Of a stretch of 64,000 nucleotides of DNA, positions 41,114 to 54,217 are shown piece after piece (the first letter of the stretch is position 1; each line of letters starts with the position of its first letter). A program made the translations under genes and the position numbers. Location: contig JH720333.1 of NCBI GenBank assembly GCA_000231825.2, forward strand, positions 1 to 64,000. The letters are read 5' to 3'. The notes below the pieces were generated by a model that did no database searches, had not been told where the DNA came from, and saw only the letters and a list, made by a program, of their open reading frames with translations. The DNA is from Tetrahymena elliotti 4EA (lineage: Eukaryota > Ciliophora > Oligohymenophorea > Hymenostomatida > Tetrahymenidae).

Positions 41114-44100
41114 ATGGAATAATAAAATATTTTATCATAAGAACAAAACAAAATAGACTAAACTTAAAATTTAATGAATCAAAACTTACTCAGCTAGTCA
41201 GAATAAATCTCTAAAAAAATGAAAAACTAAGAAAAATCGCTAAGCTAAATAAATGACTTTAACTAAAAAGACATTCACCTGAGCTTTGATTTAACTATTA
41301 AAAGAAAAGTTTAAAGCTAAATTCACCGAAGAGTCAATTAAACTGGGATATTTTAAAAGGCTACATGCTAAGTTATTAACTAAAAGGACATCCAATATGC
41401 ATTTATATCTTATCAGAAAGATAAAAAATAAAGTAGTTTTGAATATCTTTCTTTTTCATCTAATTAAAAGCAACGTTTGAAATCATCAAATAATGATATA
41501 ATTTAAGTTCAACAAGCCTAAAATATTTCAAAAAAATTAGAGCAATAATCACATAATTAATAATAGATAACTTGTTTACCATAGACAAATAAATAGAAAG
41601 AGGACCAAAATATTGATAATAAATAATAAAATATTTCAAAAATGTCCTTTAAAGAAAATTAACTTGATGAGAAAAAACATGAATTGAAAGAAGATGTAAA
41701 ATAAGAAGATTAGAAAAGCTCTGTTTCATACTAAATTTAGATTAAAGATTAAAATAAAGCTTCAATAAGCTGTGCTGATAATAATTAGTCTAAATAAAAT
41801 ATTCTTGATTAACAGAATTAAAAGGAAATGAATAATAAAAATATAAAATAAAAATTGTTCATAGACGAGAGCAAAATTTTTGATAATTAGGTATAAAGAA
41901 TATTAAGTGAAATAGAGGAATATGATTTCAAAGAGTATTAATAAAATTAAGAAGATGAAGAAACAGGAATATAAATTGTCGTAAGAGAGTGGAGTCAAGA
42001 CATTTTTGATAAATTGAGCTGGAATAAAATACAAAGCAAGCATTTTGAAACTAAAAAACTAAAAATTTTTGAAGTTTTAAGCTAAAAGTAGCTCTTCTTA
42101 TCTAAGATACTTCATTCAAATGAAAAAGAAGACTTAATTCTTGGATATATAAAAGAAGGACTTCTAGAATAAGATTATATTTTTAACATAACTCATAATC
42201 AGACTGAATCAGAAAGAGATTCAAATATGGAAATGATCAACTCTCTAGGATTTTTGCATGACCATATTTTGATTGAATAGGATGGCCTTTCAATTCTCAT
42301 TATTTAAAAAGAAAAGTTTGAATAGCTAGTAAAATTTAAATAGAACATCTAATTAATAGGAAATATTTATGAAATAAATTCTAATAATTTTGAAGAATGC
42401 AAATTATGCTAAGATTAGAATACTTGTTAAAGTCGTTAGTGCTTTAAAAATGTTAAATCTTTAATTCTATCATTTCTTAAAAATAAAAAATTATCTTATT
42501 GCGAGTATTAAAATAATTTAATTAGTGGAATTTTATTCAAATAAAACTAATAATAAATAATTCCAGAATATTAATACTTTGTTTAAAGGATTATTTTTAG
42601 CTTTTATAATGATAGCAATAATGAATCTGATTAATAAAATAAGTATTAACAGAAACAAACAAATTTATCTGAAACTAAATTGGAATAAAAATAAGAGAAA
42701 GAACAAATAGTCAATATTGAGCTCATAAATGGGTATTAATTTGAAGATTACCAATTTTAAAATAATTATGATTTAGGCAGTGAAGTTATTTTCAATAACA
42801 GCTAAAGGGATTGGGATATCACCAAATTCAATCAAACAAATTTAAATCAAACAAGTGAGAACTTTTAAAAGTACTAAAATGATATTTTTGAAATCCTAAA
42901 TAACAAAAAGTATTTCTTGTGTAAATCTTTAGGAAGAAATTCAACAGAAGATGTTTTCTTAGGATATTAAGAAGAAATCTCATAAAAATACTAAGACTAA
43001 GTTTTTATTATCAAATATAATCATATTGACCAGGTATTACAAAAATACTTGATAATGTTATCAAAATTTAATGAAGAATACAATTATTTTATCATTAACA
43101 ATTTCATCCACATTTTAATCTTATAAAAAGATATTTTTCTTCAAATCAGCAATAACTTTGAAAACCTAAATACTTAAATTGAAGGGATTGGAAATTACCT
43201 AGATCAAGTTAAACAAAACAAAATTTTAAATTAACAATATTGCAATAATTGTTAAAATTGTAATTAAAAATAGGAATGCTAGCATTTACTTTCTTTTAGT
43301 GAGTTTTAGAAGGAGAAATATACGATAGTTGAAAATTTAGTTAAGAAGAGCTATTACATAAAAGAATATTTAAACATAGGAGGTGAAGGAATAATATTCA
43401 GAGGATATAAATAATCCTTTACATAAAAGTAAAATTTAGTTTTTAAAATTTTGTTTGGTTGTAATTAAGAAGAACTTTAAAAAGAAATCTAGATAATGAA
43501 ATGCTTTGAAATTTGTGTAATTAAATTTATTGATTTTGTTAAAATTAATGATAAAATTAATGTCTTAGTCTTAGAAGAATGTTAATTTAGTTTAAGAGAA
43601 GAACTAGATTAGCTTAAATCTAAAAAGGTTTTCCCACTAAATAAGTTACTTTAAATGGTTTTTAACTTGCTAGATGGATTGATATAGCTTAGGATTTATA
43701 ATGTATTGCATCTCGATATCAAGCCTTAGAATATTCTTGTCACAAAATCAGGAAAATATGTTTATACAGATTTTGGTATATCATGTTTTTAAACAAATGA
43801 TTAAGAAATTCATATCAAAGGAATGACTTGGTATTACGCTTCACCTGAATAACTAAAAGAAGATCCAAACATAGATTATTAGAGTGACATTTTTTCTTTA
43901 GGAAAAACTTTTCAAAATATTTTGAAAGCCTTTAAAGAAGTTTAATTATAAAATTATTCAGATATAATTTCTTAATTTGAAAACATTGTTCAAGACAGCA
44001 TGCTTTAAATCTAATCAAAATTAAGATCTAATTGTCTTGATTTATTGAATCTATTTTTTTAAAAAATTTTAATTGAAGATTCATGCTAATAATTTTTGTT

Positions 44101-46504
44101 ATCATATTTAGATCAAATGAATACAATTTTAAACTCATACACTTTTGATAAAAATAAAGAAATCCCTTACTTTTTGCAAATTATGATTACTTATAATCTT
44201 AATATCATAGCTGTTTACAAATAATCGATTGAAAAAAACCCACAAATTGATGTTTAAAATTAATAACAAAATATTGCTGCTTCTCTTAGCTAAATAGGGT
44301 TATGCTATGAAAAGCTTGGTGACAACCAAAAGGCCTTAAAATAATTTGAAGAATCTCTTTAGATATTCAAATAAATATACAAAGAAAACCACCTTAATAT
44401 TGCCTCATCACTGAATAATGTTGGTGTTTGCTATAAAAATCTTGGAAATAACTAAAAAGCCTTAGAATATTTTGAAGAATCTCTATAAATGGTGAAGTAA
44501 ATATTCAAATACAATAATCCTCACATTGCAATATTTCTTAATAATATTGGATTATGCTATAAGAATGTTGGTGATAACAAAAAGGCCCTAGAATATTTTG
44601 AATAATCTCTTCAAATCAAAAAATAACTATTCAAATCAAATAGCCATGATATTGCCACTTCTCTAAATAATATTGGCAACTGCTATCAAAATTCTGGTGA
44701 TAATAAAAAGGCCCTAGAATATTTTGAAGAATCTCTTGAAACTTTCAAATTAATATTCAAAGAAAATCATCCTGATATTGCTGCATCTCTGAATAATGTT
44801 GGTATTTGCTATCAAAGTCTTAATGATTACAAAAGAGCCTTAGAATATTTAGGAGAATCTTTGCAGATGAGAAAATAAATATTTAAAAAAAATCACCCTG
44901 AAATCGCAATATCAATGAATAATGTTGGACTATGCTATCAAAATCTTGGAGATAACAAAAAATCCTTTGAATATTTTGAAGGGTCTCTTTAAATGCTTAG
45001 ATAAATATTCAAAGAAAATCATCCTGATTTAGCTACATCTCTTAATAATATTGGACTATTCTATAAAAATAATGGTGATAACAAAAAGGCCTTAGAATGT
45101 TTTGAAGAATCTCTTAAAATCTATAAATACATATTCAAAGAAAATCACCCTGATATAGCTTTATCTTTGAATAATGTAGGCATTTGTTATCAAAATCTTA
45201 GTGATCATAAAAAAGCCTTGTAATATTTTGAAGAATCTTTATAAATCTTCAAATAGATATTCAAAGAAAATCATCCTGATATCGCTTAATCTCTTAATAA
45301 TTTAGGCAGTTGCTATCAAAATCTTGGTGACAACAAAAAGGCATTGTAAAATTTTGAAGAATCTCTGAAAATGAAAAAATAAATATTAGAATAAAATCAC
45401 CCTGATATTGCTGTTTCTCTGAATAATATTGGTAATTGTTATTAAGATATTGGTGACATCAAAAAAGCCTTAGAATATTTTGAAGAATCTCTTTTAATTT
45501 TCAAATAAATATTCCAATAAAACCATCCTAATATTGCCTCATCTCTCAATAATATTGGTATTTGCTATTTAGATCTTGGTGATAGATAAAAGGCATTAGA
45601 GTATTTTGAAGAGTCTCTTTAAATTAGAAAATAGATTTATTAAAAAAATCACCCTGATATTGCATTATCTCTAAATAATATTGGGAATTGTTATCAAGAT
45701 GATGGTAATTACAAAAAAGCCTTAGAATATTTTGAAGAATCTCTTTAAATGAAAAAATAAATTTTTTCAGAAAATCACCCTGATATAGCAACATCACTGA
45801 ATTGTGTTGGAGTATGCTATCAAAATCTTGGGAATAACAAAAAGGCCTTAGAATATTTTGAAGAATCATATAAAATATTTAAATTAAAATTCAAAGATAA
45901 TCATCCTGATATTGCTTTATCTCTGAATAATAAGGGCAGCTGCTACCTAAATCTTGGTGATTATGAAAGTGCTTTAGATTATTTTGAAGAATCTCTTAAA
46001 ATGTTCAAATAGGTATTCAAAGAAAACCATCCTGATATCGCTTAATCTCTTAATAATGTTGGGATTTGCTATTATAATCTTGGTGATAACAAAAAGGCCT
46101 TAGAATATTTTAAAGAATCTATTTAAATATTCAAAGAAAAAAGTCCTTATGTTGCCTCATCTTTAAATAGTATAAGTAATTGCTATAGAAATATAGGTGA
46201 TAACAAAATGGCCTTAGAATATGCATTGAAATCTCTTTAAATGAGAAAATAAATTTTCAAATAAAATCACCCTGATGTTGCTCTATCTCTACATAATGTT
46301 GGACTATGCTATAAAAATCTTGGTGATAATAAATAGGCCTTAGAATGCTCATTAAAATCTTTATAAATGAGAAAATAAATATTTGAAGAAAATCACCCGT
46401 TAATTGCCTCATCCATATCTCTTATTGGGTTGTGCTATAAAGGTCTTGGAGATTTAAAAATATTTTTAGAATATTTCAAAGAATATGTAGAATTGGCAAA
46501 TTGA
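41114..46504 (+). CDS. Protein kinase with duplicated degenerate modules and 18 TPRs
   Basis: Single exon, 1796 residues; ATG 41114 is the first after an in-frame TGA (41096). Residues about 1-300 are Q/K/N-rich. Two diverged copies of a module follow. Copy 1 runs from about 325 (FLSKILHSNEKEDLILGY) to a Cys cluster near 427 (CKLCQDQNTCQSRQC). Copy 2 runs from about 597 (FLCKSLGRNSTEDVFLGY) to a Cys cluster near 709 (CNNCQNCNQKQECQH). The active-type kinase starts near 745: glycine loop NIGGEGIIFRGY, beta3 Lys in LVFKIL, catalytic HLDIKPQN (about 865), TDFGIS (about 885), YASPEQ (about 909). From about 1052 to the end lie 18 kinesin-light-chain-type TPRs of 42 residues (DIATSLNNIGNCYQ, DNKKALEYFEESL, IFKENHP). 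Expected to phosphorylate Ser/Thr and bind partners through the TPR solenoid; substrates are unknown. Confidence 0.93.
44250..46490 (+). repeat. 126-bp tandem repeat array encoding TPRs
   Basis: About 18 in-frame units of ~126 nt (42 codons). The recurring core is CACCCTGATATTGC, AATAATATTGG, TGCTATCAAAATCTTGGTGA and GCCTTAGAATATTTTGAAGA. Identity between units is far above that of the LRR genes here, implying recent expansion or homogenisation. Unit 15 deviates most (KSPYVASSLNSIS). Confidence 0.9.
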
Positions 46505-46792
46505 ATACAAAAACAAAAATGAGCTAATATTCTTCTGTGGAAAATTAAAGATTAACTATGAAAATTTTTTGAAACAATAAACATTTCTAAATTTATGAAA
46601 ACTAAATTTGAAATCTAAATTTCTTTAAGCCTTAAAGAAATTTTAAAATTATCAAATAAATTGCTAAAAATAATTTATATAAAGTAATTAATACATTTTA
46701 TTATTTAATTATATGCTTTTTTGTTAGTAAAAATTTGTTACGTTTTAGTAAATTTTCTTCTCATTTGTTAGTTTTATTTTATAATATTTAGC

Positions 46793-48733
46793 TCAAAGAA
46801 TATGTCTTTAATCTGTCACATAGTTGCTCAGATTATAGTCGGTTACATTTTCGCTTATTTCGTTATCTTTTAGAGTGAATCCTCTTTCAAAGACATTCTT
46901 TTTATTTACTTTTTAAGGTTTTTTACGGCTTGGAGAAGATTTTTGAGATTCGAAATTAATAAATTTTGTTAACCTATCTTGCTAATTTACTTCAAATAAT
47001 TTAAGTTTGCTTGTTCTAAAAAAGTTATTTTGCTCTTAAATTCTATAAGGAATAACTAATTAGTTATCTTCAACTAGTTCTACAGTCTGTTTAGTAGTTG
47101 CAGAAGTAGATTGATAAATATTTTATATTGTCTATTAGCAACTAGGTTAATTTGTAATGCTATTATTTTAAGGTGTGATACTAATTTAATCTTTTTACCC
47201 ATTTTGAGCTTTCTACATTTTATTGAATAAGGTTTTAAAATACTACTGCCTTTAAAATAAAATTTTAGAATTGTTGTCATTTGGAGCAGGAAAATTATCT
47301 AATTGCAATTTATTTTATGTTAACATAGTATTTTTTTGCCCTTAACTATTTGATTAGTGATGTCTAGCAGGAGTCAAAGAAAAATTCCATTAAGGATTGT
47401 TTGATTGATTATCTTTAACGTTCATAAAAGTCTATCTTTCAAGATGACTGAATCTCTTTTTATTTAAATTGTTTTAATTATTAGGCTTTGAATATATATC
47501 AAGAATTTTTTATAGAGCTTAGTTTTCACCAAATTGATGGGAAGGAACCCCTGAGTTTATATTAATTCTTTTTCTTACAGTCGATTGTGTTTCTTTAACA
47601 GAAGAACTCCTTTTGTCTCTGCAAAGGCTTGTTTTTTAGATAGAATCAGGTATTTATTGTTGCTAATTTTGAGGTAATGATATAAAATGAGATGCCTGTT
47701 GCTATTTTTCATTTAAGCACTGTAGTGTATTTAATTCTATCATTTCTTTACTGGATGTATGACTATTTTATAACAAACCATTTTAATTGTGATACACTTG
47801 TTATGAATTTTAAACTTAAATGTCTTCTCCCATAAACTACTTTTAAAGAGGAGCATTTGCTGTAATTTTGCAAAAACTCTTTCTTAATTATTTGCTTTTT
47901 GGGAAGAAAACTGGTAATTCGTTATAAACTTAAATTTTCTTAGAGCTAGGTTCATTTTTATAATTATAATGAGTAACATGAGGGGGATTATGTTGAATTT
48001 TCACTTAATAATCATCTTCTTCATTCCAAATTTAAAGAAATCTTGTGTTATTCATTTTCTAAGAGATCTACTTTTTGTGTTATAGATTTTGTTTGTAAAA
48101 GCTCAAAGATTTCTATTTGCAAGGTTTCATATAGGTTTATAAAAACATAGGTAAATGATTTTGTTCTTCAAAAATTAAATTGTTATTTTGTTAGTTTTGA
48201 ACTTACTAAGGTGAATGAATGTAGCTATTTTCGATATATATTTAATGAAGGTTTTTTTTATAGTCATCTTCCTCCATTGAATTATCAATTTAAATAGCTT
48301 TTGAAGCATTTTTCTGAGTAGATTAAAAAGTATCATCTTCATAATAATCAAGATGTTGCAATTAATTATATAATCTATTCAATCCTTTGCTTTTAGTAGA
48401 TTCATTCTAGACACCATTTAAATCTTTAAGCAGCTACTAGTTCTATTATTTTTATACTATATGGAGAAGTTCTCTTTGCTTATTGTGGGATACTTGATGC
48501 GGGGTTATATTTTTTGGAGGGGAAAGCTTATACTATTACTAAAAATCTCTGGAAGAGTTGTTTTGGTTGTTAGTTGTGTTGGAAATTTGTTGATTTTAGA
48601 GAAAGCTTTTGAAAATTTATTCTTGCTTTGAAATGGCTTGCTTTCTAGCTTCTGCCAAAACACTTTTAGATCTTCTATTAACTTTAACTAAAACAAAAGA
48701 TAGTGATGAATTAGAAGGCTATTCTTAAGTCAT
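46793..48733 (-). CDS. Q/N/S-rich protein of unknown function
   Basis: Single exon, 646 residues, ATG 48733-48731 to TGA 46795-46793. The N-terminus reads MTQEQPSNSSLSFVLVKVNR, then a basic helix (RRSKSVLAEARKQAISKQEQ). The rest is low-complexity and rich in Gln, Asn, Ser and Lys, with short charged patches (NSMEEDDYKKN, EDDYQVKIQ). The C-terminus is more conserved-looking (QKSSPSRKKPQKVNKKN, then acidic). No domain, signal peptide or membrane segment is recognised. Open code-6 frame and composition strongly support coding. It converges with the kinase-TPR gene, 288 nt apart. Confidence 0.82.
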
Positions 48734-51700
48734 ATATTAATTACTGTGAAAAAGAATAACAAAATAAATCAAAGCAATTTAGTAAATTAATTTATTTGTA
48801 TTCTAAATAGGCTAACAAATCTCATAAGGATAGCCAATAAATAAGTTTTGTTTGGTATGATTTTCATTATTACCTTAAAAATTTGTTTATTTTATATAAA
48901 ATCGTCAAATACTGAGAAGATTTTATTTCAATAAGGATTTACTTTCTTTCCCTCAATTTTCTATTATTTTCATTTTCATTATTTTATTATTTTTACTATT
49001 TTAGACTTTATTAAAGCAGAGAAAGCAAAGCAAAAATAATTTAATTTCCAAACAAATTTGACACGATTATTTATTTAATTATGAAAATATTTAATCATTT
49101 TACAATCATTCAAAAAGCTCTGATGCAAAGGCATCAAGAGCAACAACTAAATAGTAAATATAAAATTATTTTTAATTTTCTGAGTATGTTTTGTGAGATT
49201 TAAAGGGAATGAACAAAAAATGGAATAAAATAAATTCAAGAAATATTATTTTTAATGCATATTGAGATAAATAATAAATATCATTGATAACTATGAAAAT
49301 CTGATCATCATTAATTAGTCGTTGCATCAATTAAATTACTTCGATACTTTTTTTAGCATCAAATGTCCTTTTTTATTAGTTAAACAACAAGGTAAAATAA
49401 TGAACAGAGTAAAAATTCAACTGTTGGTTTGTTTTTCTATTATAATTTACTAGATGAATATTTCAATAGAAGTAGCCAGGTTGAAAGTTGTAATTGTATC
49501 CTTTATATAGTGTAAATTGCAACAATATAGAGAAAAATTAAAATTGGGTGAAGACAGGCTTGTTTGTTTGTTTTCTTTGTTTATTTGTTTGAATATCGGA
49601 ATAGGAAAAATAAATATTTTGTTATATAAAATAAAAATAAATTAGATAGGAGTTTTCGATTCTAATACAAAATTATGTTTTTTTTTTCTACATTGTAAAA
49701 AGCAAATATGATACAGTTGTTGTAACTAAATTCTAAGTTGTAAATCATAGCAAAAAATTCACTTAAAATTAAGAAAGTACGAATAAGAGATTGAGAATGA
49801 CTATGCTACGTCTTAGTATGTGTTGTTTATTTTTGATAGGACTATTACCAATTTGAGAATATATAGAAATGCTTTAATTGATGCATATTAAATGCAATAA
49901 TGCAAAACATTTCTTGAATATTTACAAAATCCAAGCAATTTAATATTATTATTAATGTTAGTTAGGGGTAGGGAAAAAGAATATAAATAAAATTTGTGTA
50001 AACCAAATCAATTATAAAAAAATTTGATTTTTTATTTATTATTTTTTACTCTCCTAAAAGAAATAATGAATAAATCTTTTTTTGGAGGTGTAGTTTTATT
50101 GTGTGGTAGTTTGCTCAAGTAATAGAAAAACGTAATTTGTTAAGGTAATCTAGATTTATAATTTCAAAATTACACCTGAACTTAGATTTGGTTATGTAAG
50201 AAAATAATATGAGAGATGGAGGAGGGTTATGATTGAAAATTTAATTTGAAAATTCAAAAATAAAAGTGAGAGACAGAATTTTTAGTTAAGCTTTACTTTT
50301 TACAAAGAACCAAATAAAAATGATATAAATTTAGATACTAGACTGCAGTCACTGATTAACTAACAAACTAGACAGTTATTGAGCCTATTAAGTGGAGAGC
50401 AGATGATAGAAAGTTAGATAGATATGAATATCTTAAGAAAAATAGCAATTAATGTAAATTAAGAGTAGAAGTCAAAATATAATTCCACTAGAAATTAAGT
50501 AAATAGTTTTTTTACAATAGAAACTCTCTTCCTTTAAGTTGAGAGATAGCTTTCGAACAAGCTCATTGCCCGTTTATTTACAAAAACAGTGATGTTTAAT
50601 AAATAACATTTTGTATTTAGGTAATCATCTAAAATATTTTTTCTTCTTCCATATTATTAGCATTTATTTTTAATATGTTGGATTTTAGCATATAATTTGA
50701 AATGTAATTAAGTAATGTATTCAATTAGATATCCAAAAAATAGAATCTCTAAAGATTTTTGGCTGACTGATTGATTATATCGTTTTTATTAACAAAATAA
50801 TAAGCTTAGGGAAAAGATATTATTATTACTAAATAATCTTTTAATTATGTAAGGTCAAAAGCAAGTAATTTTTTTAGCATTCAAAAGTTAGCATGATACT
50901 AGATAAAGCTTTTAAAAAAACTTACTCAAAATTTAGTAAAGAATTAGAGCTAGCAAAAAAGTTGATTTAAGGATCAGTTTAAACGATTAAAAATATGACT
51001 TAAGAACAGTTAAGCCTCCACCATATTTTCTTATGGATCAAAAGAAAGATCTATTTATATATTTAATAATATATTAGAGGAAGATAAAAGTAAATTAATA
51101 GGTAATCTCAGATCAAAAAATGCTTTTTTAATCACAAAATTTCCACGCATTATTGAGTCTTTGGGGATTATAAGCAAATTTGAATTAATCAGAAATTAAA
51201 TTAGATTAAGAGCTAACATTATAAGGTCTCTTTTGTCAAATTTATGAAATTAATTAATTCTTTCAATAACACTACTAAAAAATCACAAATATTCGTATAT
51301 AAATAGCACACAATTAGAGAAACAAAGACGAAGCAAGTGATTGCATATACTTAAAGTCAAAAAATTCAATCAAATTAAAGCTATTTAAAAAAATTATTGT
51401 GGAGTGTTTTACAGTCTTAAAATAAATTTCTTAAAAATGAAGCTAATAAATTTTACAAACATAATAAAACCGACTCTAACGTAAAAAGATTTAATTTGTG
51501 GGAAATGTGTTTTAATTGTTTAAAAAACCAAATTTACTGGAGATATCTTTATCTTTTTTTTTGTTTTTTGAATGATAGATTTAAACTGAGAGAAAATAAT
51601 TATTGTTCTTAAATGCAATAATATTGTTTCAACTGACTGAGTATGGGATTTAAGTCAAGGATTTTAGAGGGATGTGAAATTTAGTTAAGGTTAAGAGTAA

Positions 51701-53486
51701 TAGTACAAGTGTTTTAGTCTTTATTTTTTAACCTATTACAACTTTTAAAATTGCAAGTTTTAAAGAGATTAAAAAAAAATTAAATGATTTAAGTTAAATA
51801 ATTGTAATTTTGGCAGTTAATAATTTTCTTTTTCTTGATTTGTATTTTTATTTTATCTGATTGAGTTTCTATGTGTTTATCTTTTAGCTTGTCATCATCA
51901 GTGCAGTCGCACTTATTTAATTCAAATTTTTAAAAAGTTGCATTTCAGCTTTTCTCTTTGATTTAATTTTTGTAGTATTCTTGTGGCTAAGTTATAATCA
52001 AATTGAAACAAAATTTTGAGGTAAAAATCAAACAGACTTGAATATTCCTTATTTTATTTGAAAATTTGCTAAAAATGAAAGCAATATATACATGAAAATA
52101 TTTTCTAGTTAAGTTAAATTTACTTGATTTATCTTTAGAAGAGCGACCAGAAGAACAAACGAATTCAGTTCTTTTAATTTTTAATTCAATTTTGTGAGTA
52201 AAACGCGATAATAAAAATATTCTTTATAAATTAACATATTTGCTTTAATTCAAGGCAAGTTTTGTTAATTAAGGTATTAATTATTTAAAAAGATGAATGA
52301 AATTCACAAACAAAACACAATCGTTACCAATTTTAAAATGATTTTTTCAAAAAAAATCACCTCTAAAAATGTGTGTTGAGGGTATTTATACAGAATGGAC
52401 TAAGTAATTAAAAATTGTAGGCTCATTTTAATTAGTAATAAATTGAGCATCCAATATTCAGAAATTTCAATTCTTTTTTGTATTTTTTGAATAAATCGAT
52501 CTATTATATTAGCACTTAATTACGACAAGGTGAAGAAATTTTTTCTGAAATCACCCTTAGCAATCCAATAAAAAATCTATTTAAGGGGTGAAATTAATTT
52601 GATATTCAATCACTCCATGAACGCATAACCGAATTAGATTACTTATTTTATTTTTAATAGTATTTACTTAAAATCCCATCATTCATTCTTTTTTAAAACT
52701 GTGTATTGAGTGAATTATGGGAAAAAATATATTCATTAAATTCAATAAATTAAAAAAAGGAATTTTGAATAGATAGTATTAATATTTTTAATTACTAATT
52801 TGTTAGAATAGTATATATAGTATATAAATTATCAATCTAATACTCATAATCCTCTTTATTTTCTTGAAATCAACAGAGGGTAAGTCAGATCACACTGTAC
52901 AAATAATAAAGTTTAATTTTTTAATCTTTTTAATGTACTCTTATCCAGTGCAGAAGAAATATTCCGAAAAAAATAAAGGTTACATTCAAATTTATAACCA
53001 AAAAGGCAAAATATCCTCATTTAAAAGATGCCATTTGAAATAAAAAATAGAATTTTCTGGTTTTTGTTATTATGGTGTTTCTTGCATTATATAAATTTTG
53101 TTTGTCACACACACAAAATTTCTTCCAATATTCGAACAGTATAATTCTAGATTGTTTAATAGTTTACGCCTACATAATACTTGACAAATCATATAAATTG
53201 CATTTACTTAACTATTAGATTTGCAAAAAGAAAATATTAAATTCCACCAACCGGGTGGGTAAGTCGTTGTTAAAAAAATTATTTAATTTCTTGGTTTTTT
53301 TATTTGTTTTTTGAATAAAAATAGATTATTTGTCTATTCAAATCACATTTATTTATTTTATTTTTTGGTACTTCATTTTAACGACTAAGGTATTTATTTT
53401 GTTTTTTCCATTTACTGTAATTGTGAAATATGCAAGTTTATCTCTAGATGCTAACAAAATTAAAATTCCTGCACTTATTAAAAAAC
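48734..53486. other. Gene desert
   Basis: About 4.7 kb (about 5.5 kb to the next firm gene) without a convincing gene on either strand. Long code-6 frames of 100-190 codons occur, for example minus strand about 51930-51365, but they lack GAA/GAT-rich coding composition and are expected by chance where TGA is rare. Notable bits: GTTAGGGGTAGGGAAAAAG near 49961, and AGCTTTCGAACAAG near 50552, which is shared exactly with the downstream gene at about 54908. Confidence 0.5.
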
Positions 53487-53801
53487 ATGTTTTTTTCTCT
53501 TTCAATATTGCACTTCTTGGCATCGTTTGATTATGTATATTGCTTTTGTTAACTCCCTCTGTTAATTTGTACTCATAAATTTATAAATAAAAGAAAATTA
53601 GCTCTGATCATAGATCATGTAGATGAATATATATCCCTATTTATTGAACAATTATCACAATCTATATGTAGAAATATAAAAGTACCATCCGAAAACCATA
53701 ACATAGACTGTATAAGATGGTATTTTATTGGAGATATGTTAAGTTATTCACAATTTAAGATAATCTTATCATGTATCCTGCTCAAAAAAATTCATGGCTG
53801 A
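53487..53801 (+). CDS. Possible small ORF
   Basis: A 104-codon code-6 frame from ATG 53487 to TGA 53799-53801. The second half reads protein-like (LALIIDHVDEYISLFIEQL, KVPSENHNIDCIRWYFIGDM) and has GAT/GAA codons. The first half is hydrophobic and could be chance. No family is recognised. It may be an isolated exon or the remnant of a larger gene. Confidence 0.25.
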
Positions 53802-54217
53802 ACTGTAAAAATTACTATGAAAATTCGTGTAAATGTATCTATTATCTATCCCTTGAATATTAGTACTCTTTATTTTATTAATTGATAATTAATTAGATTG
53901 AAACCAATTTCTTACTGCTTACTTTATAACTTTAATTAAATTAAGGGGAGACCAACCTCACCTTTAAATTCAAAAAATTAATCATCTACCCATCAATAAT
54001 AATTATTTAAAATTAACAAATTTTATAAATTCGCCTAAAAAAATTAAAAAATAAAACAACAATTCTTATTATCGCGTTTAACTATAAGATTTTCACTAAT
54101 TCCTATTGCCAAAAAACTATTGTAAAAATACAGCACTAAGAATCACTCTATCTATCACATATCAAACACCCTATCATTCCTCAACACTCACTAATCAAAG
54201 ACACTAACTACTATAAA

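Noticed and set aside
45624..45869. Minus-strand frame within the TPR array
   Set aside because: Antisense shadow of two neighbouring TPR repeats; its own internal repeat simply mirrors the 126-bp unit.
51365..51935. Minus-strand code-6 frame of about 188 codons in the desert
   Set aside because: Its first 30 codons look protein-like (KCDCTDDDKLKDKHIETQ), but the remainder lacks Asp/Glu/Gly and resembles random AT-rich translation. Frames of this length are expected by chance when only TGA stops.
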